This document shows, one piece after another, positions 57,407 through 64,000 of a stretch of 64,000 bases of DNA. This DNA comes from an uncultured Pseudomonas sp. (GTDB taxonomy: Bacteria; Pseudomonadota; Gammaproteobacteria; Pseudomonadales; Pseudomonadaceae): NCBI RefSeq assembly GCF_913777995.1, contig NZ_CAJYVE010000024.1, positions 124,001 through 188,000 on the forward strand. Reading direction: 5' to 3'. Each line of letters begins with the position of its first letter. The stretch's first letter is position 1. The notes below the pieces were generated by a model. That model was not told the DNA's origin and searched no databases. It saw nothing but the letters and a program-made list of their open reading frames with translations. Both the position numbers and the translations under genes were made by a program.

Positions 57407-58212
57407 TGAGCCGGCTGCGCAGTGTGCTGCGCGTGGCCAGGGTACTGCTGGTGATCGTTGCCGGTCTGGCGCTGGGCAGCCTGGTCGCGACCCTGGAACG
57501 CCTGCGACTCGGCGGCTCGATCGGCCTGCGCCAGCGCTGCAGCCGCTGGTTCATGGCACGCCTGAGCAACGCCCTGCCGTTTCGGGTAACGGTGCACGGC
57601 GAACTGCCGCGCGAACCGATGCTGTGGGTCTGCAACCACGTGTCCTGGACCGATATCCCCTTGCTGGGCCAGCTCACGCCGCTGTCGTTCCTGTCCAAGG
57701 CCGAAGTGCGCACCTGGCCCATTGCAGGCTGGCTGGCGCACAAGGCTGGCACCCTGTTCATCCGCCGCGGTGCCGGCGACAGCCGCCTGGTGCAACGCCA
57801 GATGGGCAACCTGCTGCAGCAGGGTCGTGCACTGCTGATCTTCCCGGAAGGCACCACCACCGACGGCCGCGCACTGCGTACCTTCCACGGTCGCCTGTTG
57901 TCCAGCGCCATCGACGCCGGTGTCGCCCTGCAACCGGTCGCCATCGAATACCGCCGCGACGGCGCGCCGGACAGCATCGCGCCATTCATCGGTGAGGATG
58001 ACCTGCTCTCGCACATTCGTCGGCTGTTCGCTCATGAGCAGGGCGAGGTGCACATCCACCTGTTGGCCCCCATCGCCAGCAGTGGCAAGGAACGCGCCGC
58101 CCTGGCCTTTGAAGCGCAGGCGGCGGTTCAGCAGGCGCTGTTCGGCGCACTGCCGGAAAGCCCTGCGGTGCCAGAACCAGCCACGGCGGCATCACCCGCC
58201 AAGGCGGCCTGA
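57406..58212 (+). CDS. olsA: Lyso-ornithine lipid O-acyltransferase
   Basis: 268-residue inner-membrane acyltransferase (PlsC/LPLAT fold) that adds the second acyl chain to lyso-ornithine lipid. An N-terminal membrane helix (LLVIVAGLALGSLVATLERL) is followed by the catalytic motif NHVSWTD (residues 77-83) and the FPEGTTTDGR motif. The tail is long and Ala/Pro-rich. Its last 85 bases overlap the convergent ACP phosphodiesterase gene, which is unusual. It is second in the olsB-olsA operon, with a one-base stop/start overlap. Confidence 0.88.
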   Translation: MSRLRSVLRVARVLLVIVAGLALGSLVATLERLRLGGSIGLRQRCSRWFMARLSNALPFRVTVHGELPREPMLWVCNHVSWTDIPLLGQLTPLSFLSKAEVRTWPIAGWLAHKAGTLFIRRGAGDSRLVQRQMGNLLQQGRALLIFPEGTTTDGRALRTFHGRLLSSAIDAGVALQPVAIEYRRDGAPDSIAPFIGEDDLLSHIRRLFAHEQGEVHIHLLAPIASSGKERAALAFEAQAAVQQALFGALPESPAVPEPATAASPAKAA

Positions 58213-58769
58213 GCGAAGTCCTGCAACACCGGATAGAAGGCCGCGAAGTCCTCGCTCAGCGGTTGGTACAGGCCAGGCAATTCCTGCATGGCCTGGAACA
58301 GCCCCTCGGGGCGTGACAGGCGCCGGGCGATACCACCCAGCGCTGCTTCAACCACCGAATACTCCTGATAGGACCCCAACCAGTCCTGCGCGACCATGCG
58401 CGGCGCCACCGCCGCCAGACGCTCAGGCAAGTCAGCCTGCGCCCGCAGTACGCGGTAGAAACGCTCGGTGAAAGCCTCCAGCGGCACTTGCGCATAGCAG
58501 TGCCAGTCCCTGGCCAGGCAGTGATCGAAGAACACGTCCAGCACGATCCCCGCATAGCGTCGGTTGCCCTGAGAAAAGCGCCCCAGCGCGGCCCGGGTCA
58601 AGGGATGCCGGTCAGTGAAGGCGTCGATGCGCCGGTGCAAGTGGATAGACGCCTCGACCTCTGGCGTAAAGCGCCCGGCCAGCGGTCCTTTGACGAAGTC
58701 GCCGTAGAGGCTGCCAAGCAATTGCGCGGGGCGTTGCCCGCCGAGATGAAGATGTGCGAGGTAGTTCAT
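58128..58769 (-). CDS. acpH: Acyl carrier protein phosphodiesterase (AcpH-like)
   Basis: 213-residue member of the ACP phosphodiesterase family, which removes the 4'-phosphopantetheine arm from ACP. The typical start MNYLAHLHLGGQRPAQLLGS and segments SIHLHRRIDAFTDRHPLTRA and AGIVLDVFFDHCLARDWHCY are present, with the conserved His and Asp residues. The last 28 residues (GDAAVAGSGTAGLSGSAPNS) are a low-complexity extension lying inside the olsA overlap. The E. coli protein is 193 residues, so the extension is probably species-specific. Confidence 0.85.
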   Translation of the reverse strand: MNYLAHLHLGGQRPAQLLGSLYGDFVKGPLAGRFTPEVEASIHLHRRIDAFTDRHPLTRAALGRFSQGNRRYAGIVLDVFFDHCLARDWHCYAQVPLEAFTERFYRVLRAQADLPERLAAVAPRMVAQDWLGSYQEYSVVEAALGGIARRLSRPEGLFQAMQELPGLYQPLSEDFAAFYPVLQDFAQAALAGDAAVAGSGTAGLSGSAPNSAC

Positions 58770-58822
58770 GCCCCCAAGCCTACGCCGGGAACAGCGGCCA
58801 TGAAACCCATATCGTTATAACC

Positions 58823-58890
58823 CGATATATCGATTCGCTCTGTGCTCAGCACTTCTGGATATTTGTACATCGCGATATAGCGATATATCG
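58823..58890. promoter_or_regulatory. Two CGATATATCG palindromes before arsR-type gene
   Basis: Identical 10-bp palindromes CGATATATCG at 58823-58832 and 58881-58890, with the related ATATCGTTATA (58809-58819) and CGATATAGCG (58873-58882) nearby. They lie between the divergent acpH and arsR-type genes. Such alternating AT dyads are typical operators of ArsR/SmtB dimers, so the regulator probably controls itself and the operon here. Confidence 0.6.
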
Positions 58891-58934
58891 TCAACCGCTC
58901 ATCGTCCTATCGCGCAGCCTCCATCGAGAACGCC

Positions 58935-59249
58935 ATGAACATCGACCTCGACGAAGTCATGAAAGCCCTGGCCCATCCGGTTCGCCGCGAAATCCTCGTC
59001 TGGCTGAAGAACCCCGAGGCCTGTTTTCCGGACCAGGAGCACTCGCTGGAACACGGCGTGTGCGCCGGAAAGATCGACCAGCGTACCGGGCTGTCTCAGT
59101 CCACCGTCTCGGCGCACCTGGCCACGCTGCAGCGTGCCGGGCTGATCACCAGCAAAAAAGTCGGCCAGTGGCACTTCTTCAGGCGCAACGAAGCCTGCAT
59201 CCAGGCCTTCGTGCAAGCTCTGGTCGCCGAGCTGGACAACCGCGCATGA
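58935..59249 (+). CDS. ArsR/SmtB-family transcriptional repressor
   Basis: 104-residue winged-helix regulator. The start MNIDLDEVMKALAHPVRREI carries the ArsR-family helix, the DNA-recognition helix is LSQSTVSAHLATLQRAGLIT, and the wing is KVGQWHFFRRNE. It lacks the ELCVCDL metal box of classical ArsR, but has cysteines (ACFPDQEHSLEHGVCAG) before the recognition helix. The effector could be a reactive organic compound or thiol-oxidising agent, since the next gene is an old yellow enzyme. The stop of this gene is about 100 bases from xenB. Confidence 0.85.
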   Translation: MNIDLDEVMKALAHPVRREILVWLKNPEACFPDQEHSLEHGVCAGKIDQRTGLSQSTVSAHLATLQRAGLITSKKVGQWHFFRRNEACIQAFVQALVAELDNRA

Positions 59250-59351
59250 CCTATCCAACCGGCCAGGCCGCCCTTCCCGGCGGCCTGGTCTTGCGTACCT
59301 CATGGGGCGACACGCACGCCCCGAACCGTCTCATCATCGAGGGTTTGTGAC

Positions 59352-60401
59352 ATGACCACACTGTTTGACCCGATCACCGTGGGTGACCTGGAACTGCCCA
59401 ACCGCATCATCATGGCGCCGCTGACCCGCTGCCGCGCCGACGAAGGCCGGGTGCCCAACGCCATGATGGCCGAGTACTACGTACAGCGCGCCTCGGCGGG
59501 CCTGATCATCAGCGAAGCGACCTCGGTGACCCCGATGGGCGTCGGCTACCCGGACACCCCGGGCATCTGGTCCACCGACCAGGTGCGTGGCTGGAGCAAC
59601 GTGACCAAGGCCGTGCATGGCGCCGGCGGACGTATCGTGCTGCAGCTTTGGCATGTCGGGCGCATCTCGCACCCCTCCTACCTCAACGGCGAGACCCCGG
59701 TAGCGCCAAGCGCGGTGAAGCCGGCCGGGCACGTCAGCCTGGTGCGCCCGCAGGCGGAGTTCCCGACCCCGCGAGCCCTGGAGCTGGCAGAGATCGGTGA
59801 TGTCATCGAGGCCTACCGCAGCGGCGCCGAGAATGCCAAGGCAGCCGGTTTCGACGGCGTGGAAATCCACGCGGCCAACGGTTACCTGCTCGACCAGTTC
59901 TTGCAGACCAAGACCAACCAGCGCACCGACCGCTATGGCGGCTCGTTGGAAAACCGCGCCCGCCTGCTGCTGGAAGTGACCGACGCGGTCATCGACGTGT
60001 GGGGTGCCGGCCGGGTCGGTGTACACCTGGCACCACGCGCCGATGCCCATGACATGGGCGACGACAACCGAGCGGAGACCTTTGGCTACGTGGCCAGCGA
60101 GCTGGGCAAGCGCGGCATCGCCTTCATCTGCGCCCGCGAGCGGGAAGCCGATGACAGCCTCGGTCCGCAGTTGAAAAAGGCTTTCGGCGGCGTGTACATC
60201 GCCAACGAGAAATTCACCAAGGCCACGGCCAACGCCTGGCTGTCCAGCGGCAAGGCCGATGCGGTGGCCTTCGGTGTGCCTTACATCGCCAACCCGGACC
60301 TGCCCGAGCGGCTGGCCCAGGATGCACCGCTGAACGAGGCCGACCCGCAGACCTTCTATGGCAAAGGCCCGGTTGGCTACATCGACTATCCTCGGCTCTG
60401 A
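59352..60401 (+). CDS. xenB: Old yellow enzyme, xenobiotic reductase XenB-type
   Basis: 349-residue FMN-dependent ene-reductase of the old yellow enzyme family, reducing activated alkenes, nitroesters or nitroaromatics with NADPH. The start MTTLFDPITVGDLELPNRII and LTRCRADEGRVPN are typical. The catalytic His173-x-x-Asn176 pair lies in GVEIHAANGYLLDQF, and the FMN phosphate region GGVYIANEKF and ADAVAFGVPYIANPD follow. The length equals XenB of P. fluorescens (349), which I recall as almost identical at both ends. It is probably controlled by the ArsR-type repressor upstream in response to electrophiles. Confidence 0.9.
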   Translation: MTTLFDPITVGDLELPNRIIMAPLTRCRADEGRVPNAMMAEYYVQRASAGLIISEATSVTPMGVGYPDTPGIWSTDQVRGWSNVTKAVHGAGGRIVLQLWHVGRISHPSYLNGETPVAPSAVKPAGHVSLVRPQAEFPTPRALELAEIGDVIEAYRSGAENAKAAGFDGVEIHAANGYLLDQFLQTKTNQRTDRYGGSLENRARLLLEVTDAVIDVWGAGRVGVHLAPRADAHDMGDDNRAETFGYVASELGKRGIAFICAREREADDSLGPQLKKAFGGVYIANEKFTKATANAWLSSGKADAVAFGVPYIANPDLPERLAQDAPLNEADPQTFYGKGPVGYIDYPRL

Positions 60402-60411
60402 TCCACGGCCA

Positions 60412-60441
60412 GCGGGCAGCCAACTCCAAGGCGCTGCCCGC
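60412..60441. terminator. Possible terminator between xenB and heptad-repeat gene
   Basis: GCGGGCAG/CTGCCCGC stem with a 14-base loop between two convergent genes. Only a weak CCTCTC run follows on the + strand, so activity is uncertain. Confidence 0.45.
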
Positions 60442-60445
60442 CCTC

Positions 60446-61090
60446 TCAAGCGCTTGGCTTGCCCAGCGTCCCCAGTACATTGCCATCAGCATCGGTCACA
60501 GTGCCGTAGGCCATGACCCAGCGCCCATCCGGGTACTTGACCGTGCCGTCCGCCAGCCTCCAGGTTCCGTCTGGAAGCAGGCAACTGCCATCCGGGTATT
60601 CCACCGTTCCATCGGCACGCACATTGGTGCCGTCGGCCTGCTGCACGCTGCCATCAGGACGCTTCACTTCGGTTCCCTTGGCATTCGCCACGCTGCCATC
60701 CGGCCAGGTCACGGTACCGTCGGGATTGAAGACGCTGTGTAACGGGTGGATAAGGCTCAGTATGCCCGTAGCCGTGTTGACGATCGAAAGCACCTTTTCC
60801 AGACGCGACGGCGGCGGCACCGCTGGCAAACTGGCTGCGTCGATGAGTCGAGGCGTACCGGTAGCAATTGGCTTGGGTGGAACAGGGGCCAAGGAGGACC
60901 GCTTGGTTGGAACCGGCGGCACTGGCCGGCTTGGGACGACCGGCTTGTCCGGCCCCACCTTGGGCGGTTTGATTGGCCCCTTGCCGTTCTTCGGAGGCTT
61001 GCTGGCGATGCCGAGCGGGGCGGACGCCAGCCTGCTATCGAGCTCATCGACCGGGTGAAGGTCGGCTTTTGGGTCCTTGATTCCGTTCAT
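60446..61090 (-). CDS. Pro-rich protein with twelve 7-residue PDG repeats
   Basis: 214 residues, no signal peptide or cysteine-rich region. Residues 30-95 are Pro/Lys-rich (KPPKNGKGPIKPPKVGPDKP) and unstructured. A short hydrophobic stretch (VLSIVNTATGILSLIHPLHS, 100-119) could be a membrane or packing helix. From about residue 122 to 204 there are twelve copies of a 7-residue unit centred on DG (NPDGTV, WPDGSV, RPDGSV, YPDGSC, LPDGTW and variants), with Asp at 124, 131, 146, 153, 160, 167, 174, 181, 188 and 202. Start ATG 61090; a longer frame to 61132 is less likely. I know no named family with this plan. Confidence 0.7.
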   Translation of the reverse strand: MNGIKDPKADLHPVDELDSRLASAPLGIASKPPKNGKGPIKPPKVGPDKPVVPSRPVPPVPTKRSSLAPVPPKPIATGTPRLIDAASLPAVPPPSRLEKVLSIVNTATGILSLIHPLHSVFNPDGTVTWPDGSVANAKGTEVKRPDGSVQQADGTNVRADGTVEYPDGSCLLPDGTWRLADGTVKYPDGRWVMAYGTVTDADGNVLGTLGKPSA

Positions 61091-61197
61091 GGTGACTCCT
61101 TCTGAGTGAATGAAGGAGTCCAGCCTAAACAACGCTCGAAGAGCCCATGAGCTACATATGTATCACAACGCACTTCACGAGGTGCTGCCGGGCCAGA

Positions 61198-62058
61198 TCA
61201 CTGCCCGGCGCCGACACGCTGCGACAGGGTCTGCATCTGGTTGGCAAGTGCATTGAGGTTGCGCGTCACCTGGCTGCGGAACGCGTCGAACTCGGCAGTG
61301 TTGGTCCCGGAAGGGGCCGCCGCCGGACGGTTTTCCTGCTCGCTCCTGAGCACCAGCAGGTCCTGTTGCAGGCGCTCGATATCGGCCGCCGGATTACCCT
61401 GCTTCTTCAGCGCGGCAACGTCGGCAGCCAGGCTCTTGAGCTGCGCATCGAACTTGCCCTGCTCGCCCTGTGCAGCCTTGATCTGCTCCGGCAATGCCGC
61501 CTTGAGCGCGGCCAGTTCAGCCTGCACGGCCTTGAGCTGCTCCTGGGTCTGGGCCAGCCCCGTGCGCTGTTCAGTGGCCTGTCCGCCCAGCTGCTCCAGG
61601 CGCTTGTCGAGGCTGCCCTGCTCGCCCTGGGCATTCTCCCGATGTTTTTCCTGCTCCTGCAGCTGCGCGTCGAGCAGGTCCAGGCGCTGCTTGAGGGCCT
61701 CGCCTTCGCGGCTCATGGCCTCGTTGGCGGTGACCTTGCCGGAAATGTCCTGCAGCCGGCCAGCGGCGTCCTCACTGATGCGCGCGAAGCTTTCCTGGGT
61801 CGCAACCAGTTGCTGTTCCATCAGCGAGATCTGCTGGAAGCTCCACCAGCCCAGGCCGCAAAAGGCGATGAACAAGGCACCGATCAAGGCCCACAGCGGT
61901 GCGGTGGTCGGGGCCTTGACCTTGACCACCGGCGTCTCGCGTGAGTACACCGTGGTGCGTTCCCGTGCCCCCCTGGTCGGCACCAGGTCGTCATCGTCGT
62001 CATCCCGGGCACTGAGGCTGGGGATGTCATCGATGTCGTCTTGTGGTTCGTTACGCAT
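61198..62058 (-). CDS. Membrane protein with long coiled coil
   Basis: 286 residues. An acidic cytosolic N-terminus (MRNEPQDDIDDIPSLSARDD then DDDDLVP) precedes one membrane helix near 56-75 (LWALIGALFIAFCGLGWWSF). A 200-residue Gln/Glu/Lys/Ala-rich coiled coil faces the periplasm (LKQRLDLLDAQLQEQEKHRE; LGGQATEQRTGLAQTQEQLK), with short Leu-heptads throughout. ATG 62058 has AAGGA 7 bases upstream. It lies 118 bases downstream of the SDR gene on the same strand. The function is unknown; it may be a membrane-linked scaffold. It is often annotated as an ATPase or partition protein in Pseudomonas, which I would not support. Confidence 0.78.
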   Translation of the reverse strand: MRNEPQDDIDDIPSLSARDDDDDDLVPTRGARERTTVYSRETPVVKVKAPTTAPLWALIGALFIAFCGLGWWSFQQISLMEQQLVATQESFARISEDAAGRLQDISGKVTANEAMSREGEALKQRLDLLDAQLQEQEKHRENAQGEQGSLDKRLEQLGGQATEQRTGLAQTQEQLKAVQAELAALKAALPEQIKAAQGEQGKFDAQLKSLAADVAALKKQGNPAADIERLQQDLLVLRSEQENRPAAAPSGTNTAEFDAFRSQVTRNLNALANQMQTLSQRVGAGQ

Positions 62059-62176
62059 AAGCCATCCTTCAAAGAGGTTTTGTAAGAAACCTGGCAACCC
62101 GGCGCAGTGTAAAAGCCGGACATGACGCCAATGCCTGCGCCCAGGCTCGGTACTCGCGGATGTCGACCGCTGAGGA

Positions 62177-63178
62177 CTACCGCGCCTGGTACATGTGCCC
62201 GGCCTTCCACCAGGCACAGAACTCGTCCAGCGCCGCCCACAGGCTGACCTGCGGCTCATAGCCCAGATAGTGCCGCGCCCGGGCGATATCGAGGGTGAAA
62301 TCCTTGTTAAGCACCTGCACGCCGAGCCTCGACAGCGTCGGTTCGGGACGACCCGGCCAAAGCAGGCAGGCGGCCTCGTTGAGCATGGCCATGCCGTAGG
62401 TCAGGCCGAACGGTCTGTAACGCCTGACCTGCGGCAACTGCATCTGGCGCATCACGTAGTTGATCGCATCCCAGATCGGCACTGGCTGGCCATTGCTGAT
62501 GTTGTAGACCTGCCCCAACGCCTCGTCACCCACCTGAACGCTGCGCAGCAAGGCCTGATTCAGGTTGGCCATGCTGGTGAAATCGACACGGTTCAAGCCG
62601 TTGCCCACGATCGCCAGGCGGCGCTTTTCCTGCAGCCTGAGCAAGCGGGGGAAGATACTGCGATCCCCCGCGCCCGTCACCATTTGCGGACGCAACGCAA
62701 TGACCTCCAGGCCGAACTCCTGCGCGCCGAACACTTTCTGCTCGGCCAGGTACTTGGTCTGCGCGTAGGCATTGGCAAAACGCCGGGGTACCTGGTCTTC
62801 GCGCACGTCGAGCCGCGAACGACCGTCGAAATACACCGACGGCGACGACAGATAGACCAGCCGCCGGACCTTCTGTTTCAGACAGGCTTCGACGACGTTT
62901 TCGGTGAGCTGCACATTGGCTTGCAGGAAATCCTGGCGACGCCCCCAGAATCCCACCGCGCCGGCGCAATGCACCACGGTATCGACATCGCTGCACAAGG
63001 CACGAACCCGATCGGCGTCGGCCAGGTCGGCCGCCATGCACTGCGCACCGCGCAGGGCCAGGGGCTCCAGCGCTTCGCCGCGCCGGGCAGTGACCCGCAC
63101 GTCGAATCCGCGCTCCAGGGCGTAGCGCGCGAAGCGCCCGCCAATGAAGCCGCTCGCGCCAGTGACCAGAATCTTCAT
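62177..63178 (-). CDS. Extended SDR (NAD-dependent epimerase/dehydratase)
   Basis: 333-residue Rossmann-fold oxidoreductase. The NAD loop GASGFIGG is at residues 7-14, the catalytic Tyr138-x3-Lys142 lies in NAYAQTK, and Ser111/112 supply the third active-site group. The C-terminal half is of the 3-beta-hydroxysteroid-dehydrogenase/nucleotide-sugar-epimerase type (GNGLNRVDFTSMANLNQALL). The substrate may be a nucleotide sugar or a steroid/terpenoid alcohol; no glycan genes are adjacent, so neither is favoured. A coiled-coil membrane protein gene follows on the same strand. Confidence 0.85.
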   Translation of the reverse strand: MKILVTGASGFIGGRFARYALERGFDVRVTARRGEALEPLALRGAQCMAADLADADRVRALCSDVDTVVHCAGAVGFWGRRQDFLQANVQLTENVVEACLKQKVRRLVYLSSPSVYFDGRSRLDVREDQVPRRFANAYAQTKYLAEQKVFGAQEFGLEVIALRPQMVTGAGDRSIFPRLLRLQEKRRLAIVGNGLNRVDFTSMANLNQALLRSVQVGDEALGQVYNISNGQPVPIWDAINYVMRQMQLPQVRRYRPFGLTYGMAMLNEAACLLWPGRPEPTLSRLGVQVLNKDFTLDIARARHYLGYEPQVSLWAALDEFCAWWKAGHMYQAR

Positions 63179-63233
63179 TTACTCATCCTTCAACACAGAC
63201 CACGACACAGCCTGAAGACGCTTGGTTCTATCC

Positions 63234-64000
63234 TCAGGGCACCAGCCACTGCGCGGCCTGCTGGGCCAAGTGACTGGTCAGGCGGTTCAACAGCTGGCCA
63301 CCATTGCGCCAATGATGCCAGTACAGGGGCACCTCGATGCAGTGCCCCGGCAAAAGATCGCGCAGGGTACCGTTGTGCAGTTGATCGCGCACCTGCAGAT
63401 CCGGTACCAGCCCCCAGCCCAGACCGGCCTCCAGCATACGCACGAAGCCCTCGGAAGACGGGCACAGGTGGTGCTCGAAACTTTCGTGCAGGCCGAGTGA
63501 CGCCAGGTAGCGATGCTGCAAGGTGTCATCCGGGCCGAACACCAGCACCGGTACGCGATTGAGCCGCGTCGCGTCCACTCCCTGCGGAAAATGCCGGGCG
63601 ATGAATGTCGGGCTGGCCAGGGCGAGGTAGCGCATCGCCCCCAGGCGCAGGCTGCGCGCTCCGGACACCGGCCGTTCGCTGGCACACACGCAGGCGGCGA
63701 CCTCACCGGCACGCATGCGCCGCAAGCCGACTTCCTGGTCTTCCACCACCAGGTCCAGCAGCAGGCGATGGTCGATGCAGAAGTCTCCAACCGCGCCCGC
63801 CCACCAGGTGGCCAGGCTGTCGGCGTTGAGCGCGATACGCAGCCGGTCAGGCAGCCCCTCTTCATCCAGGCTCGGCACCTGGCCCTGCAGGTCGCGTTCG
63901 AGCAGACGCACCTGCTGCACATGGTTGAGCAGCCGCTGGCCGATCTCGGTCGGGCCTGGCGGCGTGGAGCGCACCAGCACCGGCTGGCCCACGCGCGCTT
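63234..64000 (-). CDS. argP: LysR-family regulator ArgP (5' end outside window)
   Basis: Partial gene: 254 codons plus part of another to the window edge, so the helix-turn-helix and the first 40-50 residues are missing. The visible part starts ..RAVGQPVLVRSTPPGPTEIG, which matches the end of the DNA-binding domain of ArgP/IciA. The LysR effector domain follows (RIALNADSLATWWAGAVGDF; RMRAGEVAACVCASERPVSG; FEHHLCPSSEGFVRMLEAGL). ArgP senses lysine and arginine and activates the arginine exporter gene argO. It would be divergent from whatever lies beyond the window, probably argO/lysE. Confidence 0.85.
   Translation of the reverse strand, partial: ARVGQPVLVRSTPPGPTEIGQRLLNHVQQVRLLERDLQGQVPSLDEEGLPDRLRIALNADSLATWWAGAVGDFCIDHRLLLDLVVEDQEVGLRRMRAGEVAACVCASERPVSGARSLRLGAMRYLALASPTFIARHFPQGVDATRLNRVPVLVFGPDDTLQHRYLASLGLHESFEHHLCPSSEGFVRMLEAGLGWGLVPDLQVRDQLHNGTLRDLLPGHCIEVPLYWHHWRNGGQLLNRLTSHLAQQAAQWLVP

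Overview
The window is chromosomal DNA from a GC-rich gammaproteobacterium, almost certainly a Pseudomonas of the P. putida group. The evidence is an intact ttgR/ttgABC efflux locus with a TtgR-type operator, a DctBD plus MFS transporter locus next to bglX, an IclR-type pcaR beside pcaIJF, an MvaT/TurA nucleoid protein, and a coding density and gene order I recall from P. putida chromosomes. I see no rRNA, tRNA, prophage, insertion sequence or CRISPR array. The window cuts one gene at each end: an iron alcohol dehydrogenase on the left and a LysR/ArgP regulator on the right.

Left third (1-19 kb): an iron-dependent alcohol dehydrogenase, a DMT exporter, a SAM methyltransferase, two TPM-domain membrane proteins, periplasmic beta-glucosidase BglX, then the dctB-dctD two-component pair and an MFS carboxylate symporter. 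The symporter is preceded by a near-consensus sigma-54 promoter and a perfect 14-bp inverted repeat. Next come a secreted protein made of eleven 13-residue repeats, a TonB-dependent receptor paired with a DUF2946 protein, a flavin reductase, two small proteins and an EmrB-type MFS pump.

Middle (19-41 kb): ttgR/ttgABC; then, convergent, the beta-ketoadipate genes pcaT, pcaF, pcaJ, pcaI and pcaR, which convert beta-ketoadipate to succinyl-CoA and acetyl-CoA. PcaR-like palindromes precede both pcaR and pcaI. A 770-bp gene-poor stretch after pcaR holds two candidate small RNAs. Then follow a Pit phosphate transporter, a YjgR-type ATPase, a glycosyltransferase/DUF2334 deacetylase pair, purU, turA/mvaT and sbcB.

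Right third (41-64 kb): a tightly overlapping six-gene operon (RDD, SpoIIM-like, DUF4129, DUF4350, MoxR ATPase, DUF58), which is the most system-like set of uncharacterised genes here. It is followed by a PilZ protein, a TPR-like lipoprotein, pyruvate kinase, a ferredoxin reductase, class I fumarase, a phospholipase-D/cardiolipin synthase-like enzyme, a serine hydrolase, the ornithine-lipid genes olsB-olsA, ACP phosphodiesterase, an ArsR regulator with the old yellow enzyme XenB, a heptad-repeat protein, a coiled-coil membrane protein, a nucleotide-sugar/steroid-type SDR and ArgP.

All calls come from reading the sequence and recalled family knowledge; no database search was run. Start codons were moved inward where a better ribosome-binding site or family length supported it.
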